Assembly (NCBI RefSeq): GCF_900142175.1
Contig: NZ_FQZX01000001.1
Coordinates: forward strand, 1,550,001-1,614,000
Reading direction: 5' to 3'
DNA length: 64,000 nt
Source: Maribacter aquivivus
Lineage (GTDB): Bacteria; Bacteroidota; Bacteroidia; Flavobacteriales; Flavobacteriaceae
Shown here: positions 24,823 through 33,559 of the stretch, one piece after another
Position numbering within the stretch: the stretch's first letter is position 1
How the letters are laid out: every line of letters begins with the position of its first letter
Translations under genes and position numbers: made by a program
The notes under the pieces: generated by a model
The model's input: only the letters and a program-made list of their open reading frames with translations
Told to the model about the DNA's origin: nothing
Database searches by the model: none

Positions 24823-26652
24823 ATGTCAGCAACAGCACATGCACATGTAGATGATCACGCACACGACGATCATGGACATCATCATAAAGAAACTTTTGTA
24901 ACAAAGTATATCTTTAGCCAAGACCATAAAATGATTGCCAAACAATACCTTATAACGGGTGTATTGATAATGGGTTTTATTGGTATTGCAATGTCATTAT
25001 TATTTAGAATGCAATTGGCGTGGCCAGGTGAGGCATTTCCAATATTTGAGGCTCTTTTAGGAAAATGGGCTCCAGGTGGAGTTATGGATGCTGATGTTTA
25101 TTTAGCTTTAGTAACAATGCATGGTACTATCATGGTATTCTTTGTACTTACAGCAGGTTTAAGTGGTACGTTTAGTAACTTATTGATTCCGTTGCAAATT
25201 GGTGCTCGAGATATGGCATCTGGTTTCCTTAATATGGTATCATTCTGGTTGTTCTTTGTTTCAGCGGTTGTAATGGTTATTTCATTATTTGTTGAAGCAG
25301 GTCCGGCAGCAGCTGGATGGACAATTTATCCACCTTTAAGTGCATTACCAATGGCACAACCTGGTTCTGGTTTAGGTATGACTTTATGGTTGAGTTCAAT
25401 GGCGATTTTCATTGCATCATCTCTTATTGGATCTTTGAACTACATAGTAACGGTTATAAACTTAAGAACTAAAGGAATGTCAATGACAAGATTGCCTTTA
25501 ACTATATGGGCTTTCTTTGTAACAGCTATTATTGGGGTAGTTTCTTTCCCAGTTTTATTGTCTGCAGCATTATTACTGATTATGGATAGAAGTTTTGGTA
25601 CTTCTTTCTTCCTTTCAGATATATTTATTCAAGGTGAGGTTTTACATTATCAAGGTGGTTCGCCAGTATTATTTGAACATTTATTCTGGTTCTTAGGACA
25701 CCCGGAGGTTTATATTGTGATTTTACCAGCAATGGGATTAGTATCTGAGATTATGGCTACTAGTGCGCGTAAACCTATTTTTGGTTACCGTGCTATGATT
25801 GCTTCCATACTTGCAATTGCTTTTCTTTCAACGATTGTTTGGGGTCACCATATGTTCATTTCTGGTATGAATCCATTTTTAGGATCTGTATTTACATTTA
25901 CAACTTTATTAATTGCGATACCTTCAGCGGTAAAAGCATTTAACTGGATTACAACACTCTGGAAAGGTAATTTGCAATTAAATCCTGCAATGCTATTTAG
26001 CATTGGCTTTGTATCTACATTCATAACAGGTGGTTTAACAGGTATTGTTTTAGGAGATAGTACATTGGATATAAATGTTCATGATACCTATTTCGTAATT
26101 GCTCACTTCCACTTAGTAATGGGTATCTCTGCATTATATGGTTTGTTTGCTGGTGTTTACCATTGGTTCCCTGTAATGTTCGAAGGAAAACTTTTAAATA
26201 AAAATCTAGGTTATGTGCATTTTTGGGTAACTGCGGTAGCTGCTTATGGTGTATTCTTTCCAATGCATTTTGTTGGTATGGCAGGCGTACCAAGAAGATA
26301 TTATGAAAACACGGCGTTTCCAATGTTTGATGAACTAGCAGATATACAAGTATTAATGACCGTATTTGCTATTATTGCAGGTGCTGCTCAATTAGTGTTC
26401 GTTGCAAACTTTATTTATAGTGTATTCTATGGTAAGGTTGGTCCAGTTAACCCTTGGAAATCTAATACGTTAGAATGGACTGCGGAACAGAAGCATATTC
26501 ATGGTAACTGGGCAGGTCCAATACCAGAGGTTCATAGATGGTCTTATGATTATAGTAAAGTTGATGAGAATGGAGAATATTACATTCCAGGTCAAGATTA
26601 CATTCCTCAGCATATACCGCTACAGGAAAATGAAGAAGAAATGAGTCATTAA
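24823..26652 (+). CDS. coxA: Cytochrome c oxidase subunit I (A1-type heme-copper oxidase)
   Basis: A 609-residue catalytic subunit with twelve TM helices. The N-terminus is unusually His-rich (HAHVDDHAHDDHGHHHK). Conserved elements are VTMHGTIMVF (low-spin heme His), FWFLGHPEVYIVILP near residue 292 (CuB His, cross-linked Tyr and the K-channel Glu typical of A1 oxidases), STIVWGHHMF (two CuB His) and DTYFVIAHFHLVMG (heme ligands). The core has the NLLIPLQIGARDMA stretch common to the family. It reduces oxygen to water and pumps protons. It ends the act-cox operon at a strong terminator; subunits III and IV are encoded near 46.5-48.6 kb. Confidence 0.95.
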   Translation: MSATAHAHVDDHAHDDHGHHHKETFVTKYIFSQDHKMIAKQYLITGVLIMGFIGIAMSLLFRMQLAWPGEAFPIFEALLGKWAPGGVMDADVYLALVTMHGTIMVFFVLTAGLSGTFSNLLIPLQIGARDMASGFLNMVSFWLFFVSAVVMVISLFVEAGPAAAGWTIYPPLSALPMAQPGSGLGMTLWLSSMAIFIASSLIGSLNYIVTVINLRTKGMSMTRLPLTIWAFFVTAIIGVVSFPVLLSAALLLIMDRSFGTSFFLSDIFIQGEVLHYQGGSPVLFEHLFWFLGHPEVYIVILPAMGLVSEIMATSARKPIFGYRAMIASILAIAFLSTIVWGHHMFISGMNPFLGSVFTFTTLLIAIPSAVKAFNWITTLWKGNLQLNPAMLFSIGFVSTFITGGLTGIVLGDSTLDINVHDTYFVIAHFHLVMGISALYGLFAGVYHWFPVMFEGKLLNKNLGYVHFWVTAVAAYGVFFPMHFVGMAGVPRRYYENTAFPMFDELADIQVLMTVFAIIAGAAQLVFVANFIYSVFYGKVGPVNPWKSNTLEWTAEQKHIHGNWAGPIPEVHRWSYDYSKVDENGEYYIPGQDYIPQHIPLQENEEEMSH

Positions 26653-26672
26653 CCTTCAATAATTTATATAAG

Positions 26673-26703
26673 AGCCCAACTAGTAATAGTTGGGCTTTTT
26701 TTT
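26673..26703 (+). terminator. Terminator of the act-cox operon
   Basis: AGCCCAACTA (26673-26682) pairs with TAGTTGGGCT (26687-26696) over a GTAA loop and is followed by nine T residues. Confidence 0.93.
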
Positions 26704-26785
26704 GCAATCTTCTTAAGATATTGCTAAGTTGTTTTATTATTACATAAAATTAAATACCTTCAATTTTTAAATAGAAGTTTAAATT

Positions 26786-27613
26786 ATGAAAAAGTTCACC
26801 CTACTTGTTATTGTATTATTTATTTCAGTTAATGGTTTCTCTCAACGTAAACCAAAGATAAAAGGGAATAAAAATGTCATTGAAGTAAGAGAAGATTTAG
26901 AACCTTTTACAGCGATTGAATTAGTAGATGATTTGGATATCGTGATTCAGAAATCTACTACTGAAGGTTATGCTTTGGAGCTAGATGATAATTTATTGGA
27001 TGTTCTTAAGTTCAAAGTAGATGATGGTGTTCTTAAAATATCATCATTCTATAATATCACATCAAAGAAGAAACTAGAAATCACTATTTTCTTTCAAGAA
27101 TTAAGTAGTATAAAAATGCTCAATGGTAAAATTAGCATGAAAGATGTTATTTCTACCAATCGTCTAAGAGTACAAACTTTTGGTACTTCTAGGTTAGAAT
27201 TAAACGCTACTGCAGATATTATGGATATTACAATGGAAGAAATAAGTTCTGGTGATTTTAATTTAGCAAGTGATTCATTGAATATAACCTTAAAGGATAG
27301 AATAGATGTAAAATTGTATAGTACAGGAGCCAGCAACAATATTTACATGTATAAAAATGCTTCAGCGAAAGTAGAGGGTAATGCAGATTACTTAATGGCG
27401 AAAATGTACGGTAATAGCTCTTTAAAAGCAGCTGACCTGCAAGCTAACTATGTGCTTCTAATTACTGAAGATTCGCCAGATATTGAAGTCAGAGCATTAA
27501 AAACTTTACAACTTAGTTCAAAAGGAGGTACTAGAACAAAATTATATGGTGAACCACAAATTACCATTCTAGACTTTCTAGATACCTCGCGATTAGAAAA
27601 GGAGCGAAACTAA
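26786..27613 (+). CDS. Secreted DUF2807 (GIN domain) protein
   Basis: A 275-residue protein with a signal peptide (MKKFTLLVIVLFISVNGFSQ). The mature part is a repetitive beta-strand structure of the putative head-GIN domain, with FTAIELVDDLDIVIQKS at its start and recurring strands (VKLYSTGASNNIYMYKNAS, KMYGNSSLKAADLQ). This family is common in Bacteroidota, faces the periplasm or cell surface and has no assigned function. It follows a terminator and is convergent with the acyl-CoA oxidase-like gene, overlapping it by four bases, with no terminator hairpin between them. Confidence 0.83.
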   Translation: MKKFTLLVIVLFISVNGFSQRKPKIKGNKNVIEVREDLEPFTAIELVDDLDIVIQKSTTEGYALELDDNLLDVLKFKVDDGVLKISSFYNITSKKKLEITIFFQELSSIKMLNGKISMKDVISTNRLRVQTFGTSRLELNATADIMDITMEEISSGDFNLASDSLNITLKDRIDVKLYSTGASNNIYMYKNASAKVEGNADYLMAKMYGNSSLKAADLQANYVLLITEDSPDIEVRALKTLQLSSKGGTRTKLYGEPQITILDFLDTSRLEKERN

Positions 27614-29877
27614 TTCGCTATAGGTGCTGTCATTAAATGATTAGGTATGCCAAAACCATCTACAAGACTATTTAAATGTGGTCTTAGCTCGGTACATAGA
27701 CGTTCAACACGTTGGCGTATAGCTTTTGACTTGGTTCCACTAATGTAGCCTTGTTCTAAATACCAAGAAGCATCTTTTCTTATTTCGGAAAGTGCGTATA
27801 AAGTTCCTAATTTTTCAAATAGTTCTTTGTATTCTGGGTCAGTAATTGTGCTTGTATGCTCTATAAATGATTTATAAGCCAGTTCGGCACTATATGCCTT
27901 GCCTAGAGTCATTAAATGAGTTTGAACCTTTAAAAATGCTTGATAAGACGGAATACCTTTTTTAATATATCCCCTAATGCGCATAGCAATTGTATAGGTA
28001 AGTCTTCTTGTTCTATGCTCAAAGGCATGAACATGAAACTTTGGATTGTATAAATGGTCTTTATCTGTCTTGTTCGTGTATAGCGGATTTATGGTAGAAA
28101 GCTTATCACTTAGTTGAGAGCTTAACAATTTTAATACCGTTGAAAAGCCTGCGCTATTAAATTCAGCTTTAAAATCTGAAAGTACGCCTTTAGCTGCTAG
28201 TTGTAAGAGTACATTGTTGTCGCCTTCAAAGGTGGTGAATATATCTACATCGCCTTTTAGATCTGCAATTCTGTTTTCTAACAGATAGCCTTTTCCGCCA
28301 CAGGCTTCACGACATTCTTGAATAGCATCGTTAGCATACCAGGTAATAATAGATTTAAGACCTGCCACCTGTGTTTCAACTTGTCTTTTGTCTGGTTGAG
28401 TTTCATCGCAGTAAAGCGTCATCATTTTATCTAATGTAATGTGATATACATATGCACTTGCGACCAGCGGAGTTAGACGTAATTGATGTGATGGATAATC
28501 CATCAATAAGTCTTCTTGTATTTTTACACTATCATTGAATTGTCTTCTTTTTAAAGCATGTTTGATAGCTACGGTTAGCGCATATTTGGCTCCGCCTAAA
28601 CCTGCTCTCGCAACACAAATTCTACCACCTACTAAAGTACCCAGCATGGTAAAGAATCGTTTGTTCGGATTTTTAATTTCTGAATAGTATTCTCCATTAC
28701 CTAAAATGGTTCCGTACTTGTTTAGTAAATTTTCTTTTGGTACTTCAACTTGATTAAACCAAATCTTCCCATTATCAACACCATTTAGACCAAGTTTATA
28801 ACCGTTGTCTTCAACTCTTATACCTGGTAGTAGCTCATGCTTTTCATTTCTAAGTGGTACTAGAATCGCATGAACGCCTTCATTTTTGCCATTAATAATG
28901 AGTTGGGCAAATACAGATGCCATTTTTGAATGAATAGCATTGCCAATATATTCTTTATTGTCATTTTTTCCAGGGGTATGTATGACAATAGTTTCTGTTT
29001 TCTTATTGTAGGTTGCTGTAGTTTTTATTCCGCGAACATTAGACCCGTGTCCTGTTTCTGTCATGGCAAAGCATCCTAGTAATTCAGCTTTCCCTGTATC
29101 GGTTAAATATTTATCATGGTGTTTTTTGGTTCCCAGTTTTTGAATGCTTCCTCCGAACAAGCCAAATTGTACGCCAAATTTTATAGCTAAGCTTCCGTCT
29201 GCCCACATCATATTTTCAAAAATGGTAGCATAGCCTTCCATATCATTGGTGCCGCCATATTCTTTTGGGTACGCCATTGCGCCATATCCTTTATCCGCTA
29301 GAAATTCTACTTGTTTTAAAACATGATTTCGAAATTCTTCTTTGTTACGGTGAACTTCCCATGAAAAAATTGGGTCGTTAAGTACAGAAGATCTAAAAGA
29401 ATCTATAGCTTCTGCATGTTTTCCTTTTAAGATGGAGTCTATAACTTGTGCTGAATATTGTGAAGACTTTTTTTCTAAGTCTATATGTACGTCAAATAAG
29501 TGATTGTAATGATTGGGTTGAATGCCCAAGTTTATTTCAATCTCTTTAATTTGATTATTGAACAAGATGTCATTATGATAATGCGATGCTACTTTTTGGC
29601 TGAATGCCGTTAGGGGATATGTTTCATGTTCTACCAACTTTACATTGCTATTAATAATCAATTGTTTCCAAGACTTAAATAACTCGTTTTTTGGTGGATT
29701 TTTGACATTCATCCATGCTTTAAGTTGTTTTTTATCATCGCCAGATAATGTGCTATCGTTAGAAATAGCATTCTCAATTACATTTAATTCTGATGCCGAC
29801 AATAGGTCATCTGACCAGATTATATAAAAGACCGGAATATATTGTAAAACTTGTGCAGTGTAATTTTCTTTTGTCAT
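27610..29877 (-). CDS. Acyl-CoA dehydrogenase/oxidase family flavoenzyme (ACOX-like, 755 residues)
   Basis: A 755-residue flavoenzyme, far longer than ordinary acyl-CoA dehydrogenases (about 380) and close to the size of acyl-CoA oxidases. The middle has GCFAMTETGHGSNVRGIKTT (FAD-binding strand) and the later RRQFNDS segment; near residue 520 CREACGGKGYLLENRI precedes FTTFEGDNNVLLQLA, with the Glu of TFEGDN in the position of the catalytic base of acyl-CoA oxidases. It should dehydrogenate the alpha-beta bond of fatty acyl-CoA. Whether electrons go to oxygen or to ETF cannot be decided from sequence. No TM or signal segment. It overlaps the convergent gene by 4 bases. Confidence 0.85.
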   Translation of the reverse strand: MTKENYTAQVLQYIPVFYIIWSDDLLSASELNVIENAISNDSTLSGDDKKQLKAWMNVKNPPKNELFKSWKQLIINSNVKLVEHETYPLTAFSQKVASHYHNDILFNNQIKEIEINLGIQPNHYNHLFDVHIDLEKKSSQYSAQVIDSILKGKHAEAIDSFRSSVLNDPIFSWEVHRNKEEFRNHVLKQVEFLADKGYGAMAYPKEYGGTNDMEGYATIFENMMWADGSLAIKFGVQFGLFGGSIQKLGTKKHHDKYLTDTGKAELLGCFAMTETGHGSNVRGIKTTATYNKKTETIVIHTPGKNDNKEYIGNAIHSKMASVFAQLIINGKNEGVHAILVPLRNEKHELLPGIRVEDNGYKLGLNGVDNGKIWFNQVEVPKENLLNKYGTILGNGEYYSEIKNPNKRFFTMLGTLVGGRICVARAGLGGAKYALTVAIKHALKRRQFNDSVKIQEDLLMDYPSHQLRLTPLVASAYVYHITLDKMMTLYCDETQPDKRQVETQVAGLKSIITWYANDAIQECREACGGKGYLLENRIADLKGDVDIFTTFEGDNNVLLQLAAKGVLSDFKAEFNSAGFSTVLKLLSSQLSDKLSTINPLYTNKTDKDHLYNPKFHVHAFEHRTRRLTYTIAMRIRGYIKKGIPSYQAFLKVQTHLMTLGKAYSAELAYKSFIEHTSTITDPEYKELFEKLGTLYALSEIRKDASWYLEQGYISGTKSKAIRQRVERLCTELRPHLNSLVDGFGIPNHLMTAPIAN

Positions 29878-29992
29878 GCCATGAAATTACAATTTTTAGT
29901 TAGATTTCTTATATGTATTTAACGCTTCATTTAGGTATTCTGATAAATTCAATTAGCTATTAGTTTCCGAGTAAAGTTATCTCGTGTTTGTC

Positions 29993-30000
29993 TATCTTTG
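29993..30000 (+). promoter_or_regulatory. -7 element next to the ruvB start codon
   Basis: TATCTTTG fits TAnnTTTG and ends only seven bases before the ruvB ATG, which implies a very short or absent 5' leader. Confidence 0.6.
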
Positions 30001-30007
30001 TTAGTGT

Positions 30008-31030
30008 ATGAACGAGTATTTAGACCCATCTACTGATGGTTTCTCTAATGAGGAACTAGACATTGAAAGAGCATTAAGACCCATAAATTTTGACGATTTT
30101 ACAGGTCAAGAACAAGTGCTTGAAAACCTTAAGGTTTTTGTGGAAGCTGCAAATAGAAGAGGAGAGGCATTGGATCATACCTTGTTTCATGGTCCTCCCG
30201 GTTTGGGTAAAACTACGTTGGCAAATATTCTTGCAAATGAATTGGGTGTAGGGATTAAGATTACTTCAGGTCCTGTTTTGGATAAACCTGGCGATTTAGC
30301 CGGACTCTTAACCAACTTAGATGAGCGAGATGTTCTGTTCATTGATGAAATTCACAGATTAAGCCCTATTGTAGAAGAATATTTATATTCTGCAATGGAA
30401 GATTATAAGATTGATATCATGCTAGAATCTGGACCAAATGCGCGGTCTGTTCAAATAAATTTGAATCCGTTTACTTTGATTGGTGCTACCACCCGTTCTG
30501 GATTATTGACTGCGCCAATGCGTGCTCGTTTTGGTATTCAAAGTAGATTACAATATTATTCTACCGAATTGCTTTCGACTATTGTTGAACGTAGTGCAGA
30601 AATTTTACGTGTACCCATTACTCTAGATGCAGCTATAGAAATTGCCGGTAGAAGTAGGGGAACACCTAGAATATGTAATGCGCTATTAAGAAGAGTGCGT
30701 GATTTTGCAGAGATAAAAGGAAATGGTTCTATAGATATGGAAATTTCTAAATTCAGCTTAAAGGCATTAAATGTAGATGCTCATGGGTTAGATGAAATGG
30801 ATAATAAAATACTGACCACGATAATTGATAAATTTAAAGGCGGACCTGTAGGTATTAGTACTTTGGCAACAGCTGTTTCCGAAAGTGCAGAAACTATTGA
30901 AGAAGTTTATGAGCCCTTTTTAATTCAGCAAGGGTTTATTATGAGAACTCCTCGTGGACGTGAAGTAACCGAATTGGCTTACAAACACTTAGGAAGAATA
31001 AAAGGAGGAATTCAACCTGGTTTATTTTGA
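30008..31030 (+). CDS. ruvB: Holliday junction branch migration ATPase RuvB
   Basis: A 340-residue RuvB. The Walker A motif GPPGLGKTT is at 62-70, Walker B FIDEIHRL near 110, the sensor GATTRSGLL after that, the arginine-finger region [12 protein letters not shown], and the C-terminal winged-helix with [21 protein letters not shown]. It forms the hexameric motor that drives branch migration with RuvA, which is encoded 5 kb downstream and not in the same operon. queG starts with a codon overlapping the ruvB stop, so the two are translationally coupled. Confidence 0.97.
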   Translation: MNEYLDPSTDGFSNEELDIERALRPINFDDFTGQEQVLENLKVFVEAANRRGEALDHTLFHGPPGLGKTTLANILANELGVGIKITSGPVLDKPGDLAGLLTNLDERDVLFIDEIHRLSPIVEEYLYSAMEDYKIDIMLESGPNARSVQINLNPFTLIGATTRSGLLTAPMRARFGIQSRLQYYSTELLSTIVERSAEILRVPITLDAAIEIAGRSRGTPRICNALLRRVRDFAEIKGNGSIDMEISKFSLKALNVDAHGLDEMDNKILTTIIDKFKGGPVGISTLATAVSESAETIEEVYEPFLIQQGFIMRTPRGREVTELAYKHLGRIKGGIQPGLF

Positions 31031-31953
31031 GTATAGACATAAAATCTAAGTGGACAAATAGTATTAAAACCGAAGCCAAACGCCTCGGTTTTTTATCATG
31101 CGGCATATCCAAATCAGATTTTTTAGAAGAAGAAGCTCCTAGATTAGAAAAATGGCTTAATAAAAATATGAATGGCGAAATGAGCTATATGGCGAATCAT
31201 TTCGATAAAAGGTTAGATCCGAGATTATTGGTCGAAGGTTCAAAATCGGTTATTTCTCTACTATTAAATTACTATCCAGAGGAAACACAAACTGATGATT
31301 CTTACAAGATTTCTAAATATGCCTATGGTCAGGATTATCACCATATCATCAAAACAAAATTAAGACAGTTACAAGAATTTATTACTGAGGAAATAGGTGA
31401 GGTCAATGGTCGCGCTTTTGTAGATTCTGCGCCGGTTTTAGATAAAGCTTGGGCAGCGAAAAGTGGTTTAGGGTGGATAGGTAAGAATAGCAATCTACTG
31501 ACACAACAAGTAGGTTCTTTTTACTTTATAGCAGAGTTGATAGTTGATTTAGAATTAGAATATGATAATGCGGTAACAGATCATTGCGGTACCTGTACCG
31601 CTTGTATAGATGCATGCCCAACACAAGCAATTGTTGATCCTTACGTGGTAGATGGTAGTAAGTGTATTTCTTATTTTACGATTGAGTTGAAAAATGAACT
31701 TCCAAACGAAATGAAAGGCTCTTTTGATGATTGGATGTTTGGCTGTGATGTTTGCCAAGATGTTTGCCCTTGGAATCGTTTCTCGAAACCACATAAGGAA
31801 CCATTATTTAACCCGAACCCAGACCTGCTTAGTATGACTAAAAAAGACTGGGAAGAAATAACTGTCGATGTCTTTCAAAAGGTGTTCAAGAAATCTGCTG
31901 TGAAGAGAACTAAGTTTGACGGACTCACAAGAAATATTGAGTTTTTGAAATAA
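31027..31953 (+). CDS. queG: Epoxyqueuosine reductase QueG
   Basis: A 308-residue B12-dependent iron-sulfur enzyme that makes queuosine in tRNA. The N-terminal cobalamin-binding part holds [22 protein letters not shown], with the Asp after PVL the likely general acid. Two 4Fe-4S clusters are bound by [16 protein letters not shown] and [13 protein letters not shown]. The start is TTG at 31027, overlapping the ruvB stop as TTGA; no ATG occurs early enough to keep the conserved N-terminus, so TTG is accepted. The length is slightly below the longer QueG proteins that carry HEAT repeats, as in other Bacteroidota. Confidence 0.95.
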   Translation: MSIDIKSKWTNSIKTEAKRLGFLSCGISKSDFLEEEAPRLEKWLNKNMNGEMSYMANHFDKRLDPRLLVEGSKSVISLLLNYYPEETQTDDSYKISKYAYGQDYHHIIKTKLRQLQEFITEEIGEVNGRAFVDSAPVLDKAWAAKSGLGWIGKNSNLLTQQVGSFYFIAELIVDLELEYDNAVTDHCGTCTACIDACPTQAIVDPYVVDGSKCISYFTIELKNELPNEMKGSFDDWMFGCDVCQDVCPWNRFSKPHKEPLFNPNPDLLSMTKKDWEEITVDVFQKVFKKSAVKRTKFDGLTRNIEFLK

Positions 31954-32121
31954 TTGAAACTTCTCAATCGTTTTCGTTGGTTTTTCTGAATAGTAATGTA
32001 CTAGAACAATCTTAATTATATTATATTGGTAGTCGTTCAAAATTACATTTTCCGAAATAATACCATAGGTTTTGTGAGAATGTACTAAAATGTATCACCA
32101 ATTAAATAACAGATCTCGTAC

Positions 32122-33441
32122 ATGAAATTCAATAAACCTAGTCTTAGTTTCTGGCAGATATTTAATATGAATGTTGGGTTTTTAGGAATCCAGTATAGCT
32201 TCGGATTACAGCAAACCGCTATTAATCCTATTTTCTTATACCTAGGTGCGCCAGAAGATATGCTTCCTATTTTAAATATTGCTGGTCCTGTAACAGGATT
32301 AATTGTACAGCCTATAATTGGAGCTATTTCAGATAAAACATGGTCAGAACGATGGGGTAGAAGAAAGCCTTTTTTCTTGATTGGGGCAATTTTGGGTAGT
32401 TTATGTTTATTCGCCTTCCCAACGAGTCCCGTTTTATGGTTTGCCGTTGGTTTACTTTGGATCCTTGATGTAGGTAATAATATGGCAATGGAGCCTTATA
32501 GGGCTTTTGTTGGTGATAAGCTTCCTGAGAAACAATTAAGTTTGGGTTATCAAATGCAAAGTTTGTTTGTGGGTGCAGGGATACTTTTAGCAAATGGATC
32601 TATAGTACTATTCCAATATTTATTTGGAGGTGAATCTGTTGAAGTTGCTGGAACGATACCTACTTGGTTGTACTACTCATTTTATATTGGTGCAATTCTT
32701 TCTATTACAACTATCCTTTATTCAGTTTTAAAAACTCCGGAAATTCCGCCTTCATCAGAAGAGTTGAATGCGATTAATACTGCAAAAGCTAAACCGTTAA
32801 CTGAGCGTATTGCTTTGCCTTTTAAGGAAATTGCAGAATCTATAAAGAAAATGCCCAAATTCATGTGGAGAGTTGGGGCTGTATATTTATTTCAGTGGTA
32901 TGCTCTATTTATTTACTGGCAATATACTACACCGCTGTTTAAATTGACAATGGGCTACTCTACAGGTGAGGCTGCTTCTCAATCTGCACAAATGAGTTTA
33001 ACTTATAATATAGTTACCATGGTGGTTGCTTTGGCGTTAGTGCCTTTAACATTGAAATTTGGTGGCAAAAAAATATATGCATTAAGCTTGTTCGGTACCG
33101 CTATTTCATTATTTACTATACCGTATATCACTGATCCGATTTTGGTTCTGGTGCCAATGGTTCTTTTTGGTATTGGTTGGGCGGCAATGATGGGTATTCC
33201 TTATACTATGGTGTCAAAAGTAGTTCCGCAAGAAAGACGTGGTGTTTATATGGGTATCTTAAATATGATGATCGTAATTCCTATGGGTATTGAGACGCTG
33301 ACATTCGGACCTATTTATAAATATTTGCTTGGTAACAATGCTATTAACGCCATGTTGTTTGCTGGAGCATTTTTTGCAATCTCTGGTTTTTTAGCATTAC
33401 GTCTTAATGTGACAAATAAAGAGAAGGTGTCTGAATTGTAA
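32122..33441 (+). CDS. MFS sugar transporter (SLC45/maltose-sucrose permease-like)
   Basis: A 439-residue MFS protein with twelve hydrophobic segments. GLIVQPIIGAISDKTWSERW with GRRKPFF is the loop 2-3 signature of the GPH/SLC45 sugar:cation symporters, and LGYQMQSLFVGAGILLANGS plus GIGWAAMMGIPYTMVSKVVP fit the same group. Bacterial members import maltose, sucrose or similar disaccharides with H+ or Na+. No sugar-catabolic gene lies beside it, so the substrate is not identified. It is separated from queG by 168 bases with only short ORF shadows and no clear promoter or terminator, and the maeB promoter is downstream. Confidence 0.85.
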   Translation: MKFNKPSLSFWQIFNMNVGFLGIQYSFGLQQTAINPIFLYLGAPEDMLPILNIAGPVTGLIVQPIIGAISDKTWSERWGRRKPFFLIGAILGSLCLFAFPTSPVLWFAVGLLWILDVGNNMAMEPYRAFVGDKLPEKQLSLGYQMQSLFVGAGILLANGSIVLFQYLFGGESVEVAGTIPTWLYYSFYIGAILSITTILYSVLKTPEIPPSSEELNAINTAKAKPLTERIALPFKEIAESIKKMPKFMWRVGAVYLFQWYALFIYWQYTTPLFKLTMGYSTGEAASQSAQMSLTYNIVTMVVALALVPLTLKFGGKKIYALSLFGTAISLFTIPYITDPILVLVPMVLFGIGWAAMMGIPYTMVSKVVPQERRGVYMGILNMMIVIPMGIETLTFGPIYKYLLGNNAINAMLFAGAFFAISGFLALRLNVTNKEKVSEL

Positions 33442-33532
33442 TTTTATATGCTACTTTGAGCATATAAAATAGAACAATATATTTTGTTTACATAAATACG
33501 GATCTGCTTAACGCTTTCTTACAGAATACCTT

Positions 33533-33540
33533 TAAATTTG
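33533..33540 (+). promoter_or_regulatory. Candidate -7 element of maeB
   Basis: TAAATTTG is a perfect TAnnTTTG match 19 bases before the maeB ATG. No clear TTG at the expected distance. Confidence 0.55.
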
Positions 33541-33559
33541 TTTTTTTAAATAGAAGAGT

